Source of the DNA: Cryptomeria japonica
Taxonomy: Eukaryota > Streptophyta > Pinopsida > Cupressales > Cupressaceae
Direction of reading: 5' to 3'
Length of the DNA stretch: 64,000 nucleotides
NCBI RefSeq assembly: GCF_030272615.1
Contig: NC_081414.1
Span: 52,907,636-52,971,635, forward strand
Shown: in pieces, positions 36,201-43,559 of the stretch
Layout of the letters: every line of letters begins with the position of its first letter
Position numbering within the stretch: position 1 is the first letter of the stretch
The notes under the pieces: model-generated
Told to the model about the DNA's origin: nothing
What the model saw: only the letters and a program-made list of their open reading frames with translations
Database searches by the model: none
Translations under genes and position numbers: made by a program

Positions 36201-37458
36201 CTAGTATTTTGCAACAATGACTTGTAAGATATGAATCTCTTCAAAATTGATTTGCTCTCCAAAATGACTCTCAGTCTTAAGTACAAGTACATATGAAAAG
36301 TATTGTTTCTAGAATATAAAAGACTACTATAATAAGAAATCTCATTCAAAATGCAAGGTGAAAATATTTACCTCATCATTTTGCAATTTTCTCTTAATGA
36401 GAAGCCTCAACATCAGTCGCAATGAAGGTGTGAGTATTTGTTGTTTCTCCTCCTTGAGAAACATAATTGCTTTGCACTCATATTGATGTAGTTTCCATCC
36501 ATTTCTCTATCACCAACCACAACAAAGTGTTGTTAAAAGGAAGACAGAAGTAATAGTACAAAGTTCAATTTCATAAGAAACAAATGATGCAAGCATTCTA
36601 ATTGCACACATATTGATGTAGCTTCCATTCATTTTTCTATCATCAACCACAACAAACTGTTGTTAAAAAGAAGAATAGTGGCATGATAGAATTCATTTCA
36701 TAAGAAACAAATGATGCAAGCATTCTATTTGAAAAAATAACATAGACAAAAAATCGGAAAACCAGGTGTTTTAGAGTGTGAGCGAACAACCATAAATATA
36801 AGCCCACATAATATCACTAACTGTAGACCAGTTCTATCACTCATAATTTTAGAATCCATCAAGGTATGTGCATACATGATATCAACATGTGTTTGCTGAA
36901 TCCTTTGTTTCAAACAATATACAAATGTCAACTGATTAAATTGTCCAACAATCACTTTTCTTTTAAATTATTCTTTTCTTGTTTTTATTGCAGGTATGAT
37001 AATAGCGCCATTGCCTAGGACCTTTGCTGCTACAGAACCTGGACCATCTCTAAAATATGTGGTGAAGTGATGCTTTCAATCTAGTGATATAATGTTTGAC
37101 ATAGTTTTTCATCATCCATATAATAATGAATTCAAGAGGCACAACTTCTCGTACCTGTAATGACTACAGCTAAGTAAAATAATATAAAAAAGTGCAGCCA
37201 TTGAACGACCATTTATTCCATGCCAGAAAAAAATTTATAACACTTACTTTAAAAAGCTGACTGATGAGCATAACTACCAGTCAGTAGAACATGCAAATCA
37301 AACGCTCACCTGACACATACTACTACAGTACCAAGTCAATTTGCAAGCAGAACATCTTTTCAGGTTCATAGACAGTTGAAAACATGTATCACATCTCTTA
37401 TTTATGGAGGCAGCATCGAGTACAGATACATATGGCTCCTGAACTAGTACAATCTCTC
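21125..37458 (-). CDS. SMYD-type SET/MYND lysine methyltransferase, ASHR1-like, seven internal exons
   Basis: Seven minus-strand exons with canonical GT/AG borders and matching phases encode a continuous product. In order they carry: end of the SET N-part (EIVLVQEPYVSV); a MYND zinc finger (CDTCF, CSAC, WYCSSMCQ, then WKLHQYEC); a linker (DVDEKQLVLYAQMANLVN); the SET core GTGLYPIISIINHSCFPNAV with the NHSC motif and catalytic-region SYVE; and a post-SET CxCxxC (CKCSRC). The family transfers methyl groups from S-adenosylmethionine to lysine. Closest by memory is Arabidopsis ASHR1. No stops or frameshifts were found. The first exon (start Met and GKGR region) and the C-terminal TPR-like exons were not found. 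They may lie outside the window or behind the L3/gypsy insertions. Introns are 131 bp to about 9.5 kb. The locus could be a partial copy. Confidence 0.85.
21442..21523 (-). CDS. SMYD-like exon F: SET core
   Basis: Acceptor aaaactgtag|TTGC at 21,523 and donor TCTGAG|gtaaaa at 21,442. 82 nt complete the Ser of NHSC and encode CFPNAVLLFEGKNGFVRAVE. Confidence 0.88.
21792..21880 (-). CDS. SMYD-like exon E: SET core
   Basis: Acceptor gtatgtgcag|TTTGC at 21,880 and donor CCACAG|gtaatt at 21,792. 89 nt encode FACNAHTICDSEL and GTGLYPIISIINH plus two bases of Ser. The preceding intron (21,881-31,416) holds L4, hAT1, the copia, L5 and a gypsy remnant. Confidence 0.88.
22475..22678. repeat. 102-bp tandem duplication
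   Basis: 22,475-22,576 and 22,577-22,678 are direct copies differing at one base (cttagaaagtcc against cttagaaggtcc). The near-identity implies a recent event in the SMYD-like gene's large intron. Confidence 0.9.
23169..24668. mobile_element. hAT1: hAT-like DNA transposon derivative (1.5 kb)
   Basis: GGTTTAGA at 23,161-23,168 is repeated at 24,669-24,676, an 8-bp target duplication typical of hAT elements. Left end CAGAGAAACGGGGCTCG and right end (reversed) AAAGAAACAGGACTCG form imperfect inverted repeats. Both ends hold dense subterminal GACTCG/CGAGTC words (23,185-23,345 and 24,560-24,660), a common hAT feature. The interior holds an AT-rich hairpin (about 23,482-23,532), a GC-rich patch at 23,850-23,955 and a short ORF. 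There is no complete transposase. Confidence 0.78.
23965..24258 (+). pseudogene. hAT1 short acidic ORF, possibly a transposase C-terminal tail
   Basis: 97 residues starting MGGNYVDRSREN, then an acidic stretch (SESDTDWIDQVDIEVE, DSEADSDTDVPD) and a basic end (TYLRRLRKGSG). It lies inside hAT1 near its right end in plus orientation. Acidic low-complexity tails after the hAT dimerisation domain are known, but no catalytic or zinc-finger part is present, so this reading is inference. Confidence 0.4.
25024..26695 (+). pseudogene. Ty1/copia pol remnant: reverse transcriptase and RNase H
   Basis: The plus strand encodes copia RT: VWKEAMSEEYQSI, KWLFKIKHVADGSIEKHKAR, FVARGFSQKEGIDYEETFAP, QMDVKIAFLNG, LKKALYGLKQAPRAWY, then YVDDLLITGE. 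A one-base deletion at about 25,735 shifts the frame just before YVDD. Downstream, DLGILHYFLGLEV and TRPDICYALNALSQ follow, then an Arg-to-stop at 26,174-26,176, then RNase H with TDSDWAGS, SSTEAEYIA and the terminal TDILTKPLSK. Gag, protease and integrase are missing. The coding sequence starts abruptly at about 25,024 beside L4. The 3' LTR is at 27,290. Confidence 0.93.
26780..27289 (+). repeat. Degenerate tandem repeats before the copia 3' LTR
   Basis: Variants of ATGGTAGATATCATGAGACT and TTAATATC recur about every 60-75 bp between about 26,880 and 27,190. No ORF is present. The stretch ends with CTCCCTAGCTAAGAGGGAG, whose AAGAGGGAG is the polypurine tract. Confidence 0.6.
27290..27988 (+). 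mobile_element. Copia 3' LTR (about 0.7 kb)
   Basis: Starts TGTTAATGATG after AAGAGGGAG. The end is taken at TTAACA (27,988); CAACA at 27,995 is an alternative. Inside are three 27-bp direct units (27,610-27,690) built on ATAATCGATAATGT, two copies of a CGATTATGAATCGG segment, and facing ACATGTC/GACATGT words near 27,845-27,880. Confidence 0.65.
27996..28600. other. Unassigned intronic sequence
   Basis: No recognisable gene or repeat boundary. Small open frames near 28,231-28,554 on both strands have no recognised similarity. Confidence 0.5.
28600..29540 (+). mobile_element. L5: L-family LTR, 3' part
   Basis: Carries a TATA box with flanking palindrome (ACTATAAAAGGGCATGCCCC, about 28,835) and the family's tail: TTCAAGAGAGGATAGAATAC and TATTTTATTATGTG at about 29,490-29,530. 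The final CAACA is lost. Integrase sequence starts at about 29,545. The 5' limit is approximate. Confidence 0.6.
29545..30460 (+). pseudogene. gypsy4 integrase C-terminal remnant
   Basis: Encodes GSKFVGKFWLTLW, AFHPQTDGKIEVVNR with the DD35E glutamate, FPYVQHSYNRAIHGTTRHSP, then KFWLHLLKEIFQERHKKLHP, FGPYTILKQVGENA and a chromodomain-like end (SDRIVDVNVKNLRG). Stops lie at about 29,869, 29,991 and 30,358. The first catalytic Asp regions, RT and protease are missing. Confidence 0.85.
30461..31200 (+). mobile_element. Probable degraded gypsy4 3' LTR
   Basis: A purine-rich CAAAGGGGGACGAATGATCC at about 30,465 follows the integrase frame, as a polypurine tract would, then non-coding sequence. 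The end is not defined. It lies just upstream of exon D at 31,417. Confidence 0.4.
31417..31535 (-). CDS. SMYD-like exon D
   Basis: Acceptor aatatag|ATATGC at 31,535 and donor TGTAGG|gtaagt at 31,417. 119 nt encode MLDVDEKQLVLYAQMANLVN through EITQNFCR. The intron to exon C is 131 bp. Confidence 0.85.
31667..31721 (-). CDS. SMYD-like exon C
   Basis: Acceptor cattgtag|GTTATTG at 31,721 and donor ACTC|gtatcc at 31,667. 55 nt: 18 codons (TTMDNYMLVEALPT) plus one base, which with AT from the next exon makes His. Confidence 0.8.
31740..34241. other. Unassigned intron sequence, with a possible hAT end
   Basis: Part of the 4.65-kb intron between exons B and C. At 31,760-31,860, ACTCGG/CTCGG words resemble the hAT1 subterminal repeats. 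No other structure was recognised. Frames at 32,924-33,329 have no recognised similarity. Confidence 0.45.
34250..34969. mobile_element. hAT2: hAT-like MITE (720 bp)
   Basis: CACCTAGA at 34,242-34,249 repeats at 34,970-34,977. Left end CTAAGTCACCGTGTTCG and right end (reversed) CCAAGTCACCGCATTCG are inverted repeats with three differences in 17. Subterminal AATTCG/TTCGAA words are dense. There is no coding capacity. Confidence 0.82.
35239..35760 (+). pseudogene. Ty1/copia gag fragment
   Basis: Encodes IEIKKFNGTSYEL, a stop at the usual Trp, KLKMKDVLCEG, then KLYLTRKLYSLKIKEG, FIAQHLNAFN and LDSWDSLIDSLSSS in shifting frames. These match the copia gag (UBN2-type) domain. It is isolated from any pol in this window. 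Confidence 0.7.
35761..36371. other. Unassigned intron sequence
   Basis: Follows the gag fragment and precedes the donor of exon B. Nothing recognised. Confidence 0.5.
36372..36506 (-). CDS. SMYD-like exon B: end of MYND and first linker
   Basis: Acceptor ggtgatag|AGAAATGG at 36,506 and donor GATGAG|gtaaat at 36,372. 45 codons: RNGWKLHQYEC supplies the last MYND Cys/His, then TPSLRLMLRLLIKRKLQNDE. Confidence 0.85.
36472..36730 (-). repeat. 130-bp tandem duplication containing the start of exon B
   Basis: 36,472-36,601 and about 36,602-36,730 are direct copies, roughly 87% identical. The duplicate contains a pseudo-exon start at 36,626 (gatag|AAAAATGAATGG, reading KNEWKLHQY) that stops after twelve codons. 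The live exon reads RNGWKLHQY at the same place. Confidence 0.75.
37310..37458 (-). CDS. SMYD-like exon A: SET N-part and MYND finger
   Basis: Acceptor cttgcag|GAGAGATT at 37,458 and donor TGTCAG|gtgagc at 37,310. It is 149 nt: two bases finishing a Gly codon, then 49 codons ending in WYCSSMCQ. Confidence 0.85.
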
Positions 37459-39406
37459 CTGCAAGCTATGGAATACAATTAGAAGCAGAAAAGACCTTAA
37501 AAAATTTAAGCATTCAATGAGTCACATGATTACAGTATTCCCAACTGATGGATTGCTGTTCGACAGAAATATCACTCTCCAAATCCTTTCATGAAATAAT
37601 ATCATAAAAAATTGAGACAAGGTCAACAATAAAAGGAATATGCAAACAAAAGTACGAACAAATATGGTTCCACATGTCAATATATGATCTAGATCTTTTT
37701 TATTTAAACCATGAAAACTCATAAAATCAGTGAAGTAAATATGTGTGCTGATAGAAATGGCATAACAAAAAACCCAAATATAAAAAGCATGGCTTTGCAC
37801 TGAGCACCAGCCAAAGTAGGGCTGATGCCATTGAAAATGCACTGAATCACAGTGGAAAATTATCTAAAATGTACTTTTCACTTCAGAGTCCAGATACATA
37901 CGTCATATGCCCAGAGCCATGCTGTCTAGGCTATAACCAACTATATAAATGTCTGCTTTTGGCCACAAAGATTAATATGATAAATGCTAAGGACTCAAAG
38001 TCTCATGTTTTTCAAGTTGGTCTATTATAAATGACAAAATAGCCCATAATCAGGAGATTTGATATATTTGAGACTATAAAAACCTTGAAAAGAGTAGTTT
38101 ACTGTTTATCAATAAACTGTTGTAACATTAAATCATGGATGGTGTTCAAAATGGTAAGTTTAGACTTATCTATAAAGTGAAGAGAGCATATTGCACACAT
38201 TTAATTTAAGAATGATACATTCTATATTTTAAATGATTGCACATTTATGATTAGGTTTCTTTCTGTCCACAATCATTGCATTGATACATTGCAAAACATA
38301 TCTGCAAAAGACAACATTCATGTATAAAGAGTCTTGTCAGACTAATATGGGAAATCACACAGTAAATGTGTCGTAAGGAACTGTTTGTAATCTTTAATTT
38401 CCTAAAGAAAAAATAAAATCATACATGGAATTCCTCCAGTTTACAACATGGTGCCAAGGATTACACCAAGATTTGAAATCTCTAGATGCTATCTTTAAAG
38501 TCTGTTGGCACAGATAAATGTTACCAACTCAAACTGAACAATGTCCTGATTTAAGGCATAACTTGTTCACACTAATACTTTCATGTTAAGCCTGCTACAC
38601 AAGTTGGGAAATGAAAGTGCTGAAGCTATATTAAATATAAAATCTCTGATTTTCTTTTCTGGCAGTTTAAGTTTTTAAATTTTAACTATTATGCTCTAAC
38701 ACAATATAAATCCAAGTTTCAATGAATTCAAAATTTCAGCAATGAATTCTTATTTTCTCATCAAATACTATTTCATGTTGTGACGGAAAACAGATAATCT
38801 TCAGTTTTCACCCATATAAAAGCACCTCTTTTCGAATTATCGTGACTAGCAGTTGAAGGAAGCTTCACTGGATCTATATCCATCTGAAGGGCACCCAACT
38901 CCTACAGATATCTATTAAACATTTCTTTACAGCATTGATTGCAAAATGCTAAAAATGTCATTTCATACTGTGATAGAGAATAGAGAACCTTAAAATATCA
39001 CCCATTGAAAAGCACTTCTTTTCAAATTAAAATTGCTGGTAGTTGATTGGAGCTTCACTAGGTTTATGTCTATGTATATTAAATATTTTGATATTGCAAT
39101 GGACACAATTGTTCAAAACCCTAATGTTATTCTCTTTGCAGCTTGAGTTGGCTGCTGGTTTACATTGTGGAAATGACCTGTAAATAAGTATAGTACAGCA
39201 GATAGTTTACAATGCAGAACAGGCATGAGTCTTAACACATGCACAAATGGAAACTTCTCACTTACAGATTTCCAGACAAATTTGTAGGAGAAACAAAAAC
39301 CGTATCGAATTGTCTCGTTGAAAATGACTTGCAAAATAGAACTCTTATAGCAAGATTAACTATTTACTATTGACTTAATATATCCAAAAATGACAGCTTT
39401 ACTAAC
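37459..39406. other. Unassigned sequence upstream of exon A
   Basis: Expected to hold intron 1. No first exon with a start Met and GKGR was found. A pair of related stretches at about 38,775-38,880 and 38,960-39,075 (capacities such as CACTTCTTTTC and GCTTCACT) suggests an old local duplication. Confidence 0.4.
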
Positions 39407-40075
39407 TGTTGATGGCAAAAGGCTTGCACTTTCGGTCAACACAGAATAGAATGCCGAGTGTATCCTATCCTCTCTTGAATAAGGACATCCCTAACGCTAT
39501 TCAGACTGATCAAAGGGGATAATCTCAAGGTTCCAACTGCCAGGTCTTGACTTGCTTTAGGATAACTCAATGATTGATGTGTATTGCATAGCTATTTGGC
39601 GATGCTTTGATTCTCGAACTGGGCAAAATAAAAAAGCAAAAGGGATAGGGTTTAGAGATCCTAAAGACAATGACAGTAACGTTTGGTGTTGTAGGTAGAT
39701 AGATTTCAAATAAACTAGTTCGAGCTCAGCCAGAGATAAACTCACAACTCTACAAGAATAGTGCAAGCTCCAAAGGGGATGAACGATTTTCAGACCACAA
39801 ACATTCATCCGGATACCAATTCTGGTGCAATCCAAAACAAACACTCACAATTGAACTAAGAGCAACAATTGGTTTAGACTAACCATGAATAGAGACTTAC
39901 AATCAGCAAGCCTCCAATGGTATGAACCTAAAATCAAATCAAATACCCTCACACTTCACCAATAAGATCATTGAACTTTAATTAGCTAGATGGAGAGAAA
40001 TCATTCAAACAAGTTAGGGCAAATCGCAAAACACCATATTTCAATGCTTTATTCATCTGCTCAAACTGCCATTAC

Positions 40076-42611
40076 TGTTAATATATTAGCAACACAGAAA
40101 TCTGAAACAAGATACACAGAATTTATCCTGGGAAAACCCTCCACCTGAGGGTGAAAAACCCAGCCACACCAAAAGATAATTTTATTGAAGTCTCAAAATA
40201 AATACATATCTTTCTTACTTAGAAGGCAATCATTTTAACAATGATTGATAATGCTCAGATAGAAATCGACTGTTAGAAAATCTGCATACAAAATAATGTA
40301 GAAGAAGATGCAATAGAACAAATCTAAACACTCCAATGTTCACAGCTGAATGTAGATGATCAACTCAGAAAATAATAGCAGATACAAAGTCACAGCAAAA
40401 GACCCTTCAAAGAATGTTAATCATCTCCTAAATAGCCCAAGGCACATGAATAAATAACCTGCTTCAATAACCGATAGATTCCTCAAGAAGAAGGCAGAAG
40501 ATGAGACAATAAGGTCGGTGTTAGTTACACACCGACATACACCAAGAGCTGATGAAGTCCAGCGGGAGAAAGAAAACGTATTGCCAGCTAATACAAAGTC
40601 GGTGACAACATTCAAAGACATAAATACGGCAGGTATGATATCTATTGAAGTTGCCATCTTTAACACTCCCTCTTAACAAAGAAGATATCATTAACCGATA
40701 TTCAAGTCATTGAGTCTCTCAACATGACAAACAACAAAATTTAATCACAGATTCTCTCAACATGATAAACAAAGAATATGAAAACAACAAAATTTAATCA
40801 CGGATTCTCTCAACATGATAGGCATCATGGATTCACTCAACGTGATGTTCACCATGGCTACTCCCATAGGTGAAATAACACAAGCTCTCATCATGGAGTC
40901 ACTCAATGTGATGTTGTCATGGAGTCTCTCAACATGACATCCACCATGGCTACTCCCAGAGGGTGGATCCACCATAGCTACTCCTAGAGGGTGGAACAAG
41001 GGATTTCACCTCGAACTTCTCTCACAGAGAAGAACTCATTAACAAGGGATTTCACCTCGAACTTCTCTCGCAGAGAAGAACTCATTAACAAGGGATTTCA
41101 CCTCGAACTTCTCTCGCAGAGAAGAACTCATTAACCAAAAGATGTGGCTTCCTCTGAAGCTGAAAGAATCAAGCTCCCTCTAAAGTTGAAAGTCAAGCTC
41201 CCTTTGAAGCTGAAGTGACAGGTTCCCTCTGAAGCTGTAAAGTGAGGCTCCCTCTGAGTGGTAATTCCTCCTCTTCAAGAAAACGTCTACAGTCACCAAC
41301 TCAATCTCATGGCAACCATCATCAAGGTCTTCCTTCCTTGAATGCAATCTCTCATCATCCTTATGCTCTCCAGTCTGTCCTGAAAGCATTAAGAGAGATT
41401 ACTAATAGTTCAAGACTATCTCTAAGAGAAATATTAATGCTAAATCATACATGATTCACTATCCCAATGATATAGCATGAATTAATAACAACATGAAAAA
41501 TTCATGAACATCATTCAACCACAAAGAAAAAACTTATCTCTCTGTAAGTTAGTCTTCCACCAATGTTCTTTCCTAATCTCGCTCAGCATTGGAATTTTCA
41601 ATCATATTAAAGCATCTAGTGATAATGACTGCGTGGCCTTCAGACCTTATCATCACTCACTATCTATCTTCAGTTCAGCAACAATCGTATTTACACGCAG
41701 CAATCGCTCAGAGCACACCTTCAAAGAAAATTGCTAAAAACCAATTCCTTCACCGGTGTTGTTCTAATTTCAAAATCCTTGAAGAACACAGAATACACGA
41801 ATAGAAGGAACACTCAGCTTTTGAAGCAACCGCTCAACAAAGGACGAAACGTCTTCATAAGATTGTAGCAACTCTTTCATTTAGAAAGACTCAAATCGCA
41901 TACATAAGTTCTAACAAGTAGCTGATTGGACATCTGCAACCTGTCGATTGAACTCCCTTAAAAGCACAGGATCTACCTTCAGGCGGTTAGGCTAAATAAA
42001 AGGAACCTGGCTCTAATACCATGTTAATGTATTAGCAACACAGAAATCTGAAACAAGATACACGGAATTTATCCTAGGAAAACCCTCCACCTGAGGGTGA
42101 AAAACCCAGCCACACCAAAAGATAATTTTATCGAAGTCTCAAAATAAGTACATATCTTTCTTACTTAGAAGGCAATCATTTTAACAATGATTGATAATGC
42201 TCAAATAGAAATCGACTATCAAACAATTTGCATACAAAATAATGTAGAAGAAGATGCAATAGAACAAATATGAGCACTCCAATGTTCACCGCTGAATGTA
42301 GATGATCAACTCAGAAAATAATAGCAGATACAAAGTCACAGCAAAAGACCCTTCAAAGAATGTTAATCATCTCCTAAATAGCCCATGGCACATGAATAAA
42401 TAACCTGCTTCAATAACAGATAGACTCCTCAAGAAGAAGGCAGAAGATGAGACAATAAGTACGGTGTTAGTTACACACTGACATACACCAAGAGCTGATG
42501 AAGTCCAGCGGGAGAAAGAAAACGTATTGCCAGCTAATAAGAAGTCGGTGACAGCATTCAAAGACATAAATACGGCAGGTATGATATCTGCTGAAGTTAC
42601 CATCTTTAACA
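40076..42611 (-). mobile_element. Complete non-autonomous LTR retrotransposon (2.54 kb)
   Basis: Target duplication ATTAC at 40,071-40,075 and 42,612-42,616. The LTRs are 590 bp each, 40,076-40,665 and 42,022-42,611, with about 27 differences by hand (about 95% identity). On the minus strand the 5' LTR ends at 42,022 with TTAACA, followed by TGGTATTAGAGCCAGG (42,006-42,021), an initiator tRNA-Met type primer-binding site. A purine tract TTAAGAGGGAG lies beside the 3' LTR. The interior (40,666-42,005) has no gag or pol but tandem repeats, so mobilisation would need enzymes from another element. Confidence 0.93.
40690..41265. repeat. Three tandem-repeat blocks inside the non-autonomous LTR element
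   Basis: Block 1 (about 40,690-40,990) repeats CTCTCAACATGA and CACTCAATGTGATG with ATGG spacers. Block 2 is three 46-bp units at 40,995-41,040, 41,041-41,086 and 41,087-41,132, with one difference (CTCACAG or CTCGCAG). Block 3 (about 41,145-41,262) repeats CTCCCTCTGAAGCTGAA. They fill the half next to the 3' LTR. Confidence 0.85.
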
Positions 42612-43559
42612 ATTACAACAATTTATGTCCAACAATCCTACTCTATTCTACTTCTAACTACTGCTACTTATAAAATTCTAACTATCTAACTTTCTAACCC
42701 CTTATAATGAAAGAGGTACTGGCCTTTTATAGGTTTTACATTCTGAATCAGTGGCCAAGATTCAATCCATCCAATGGTTCTGATCTACCTTCAATCCATC
42801 CAATGAGCCACCTTTTCAGCTACCTACAACTATTTTCAATTAATCCCACTAGAAGACAATTTCATTGGGCTCGAGACACAAAAAGGTGAATTTGGTAGTT
42901 GGGAAATAACTAACTTGTGGCCCCCTTTTGGATTGCATTAAACTAGGCCTAGAAGTAGTCATCTTACAATAAAGCAATTGCTTTTACAATAAATTTATTT
43001 TTTGTTAACTCCAACTGTTCATTTTCTGTTTCTGCATACTTTGTAGCATTCTGTGTGTTCTATCAATGCCTTCCAAAATTCTAGAAACATCACCAATTGG
43101 CTCTGCAGCACACTATTATGTGATTCTTTCTTCAATCCCTCGCCCTAGCTTTCAACTTGTTATGTTGATGGTGGTATGGGTCCTTGCTTATCCAACCCTT
43201 TTTACTTTGTCTTTGGGATCCATTTGTTGACATCTTTAGGGTGCTGGCGTGGAATTCATCCTCTGGCTTTATCTTGGGGATCCTCCTGAGGGTAGTGTCA
43301 CAGAGCCCTCTGTGTTCTTCATTCTACATGGACACATAACACAAGGATCAATCATTATTTCACCATTCATTCATTCTCTGAAGTATTTGAATATTACTCT
43401 ACCATCATGCCTTACGAGGATCCCTTGGCTCGGAGGAAGTGATGAACTACATAGGCTTGGGATGAACACTTTGGGAGTGAAGACTTTCCCTAATTTTGAG
43501 CTTTAATCAGCACTAGCCTTTAGTTGGTCTAGGAAAGTGTAAGAACCTACCAAGGGTTC

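Larger units (their letters stand above)
39407..43500 (-). mobile_element. L6: L-family LTR, minus orientation, split by a non-autonomous LTR element
   Basis: The reverse strand ends CTTTTGCCATCAACA at 39,407, preceded by TTCAAGAGAGGATAGGATAC and TTCTATTCTGTGTTG. The portion right of the insertion (from 42,612) holds a minus-strand TATA (ACCTATAAAAGGCC, about 42,730). The LTR 5' end (TGTTGTGA with palindrome) is not seen. The upstream limit near 43,500 is uncertain. Confidence 0.6.

Noticed and set aside
36980-37060. Possible first exon of the SMYD-like gene (reverse strand reads GPGSVAAKVLGNGAI)
   Set aside because: It lies downstream of the MYND exon in gene order and has no start context or GKGR motif.
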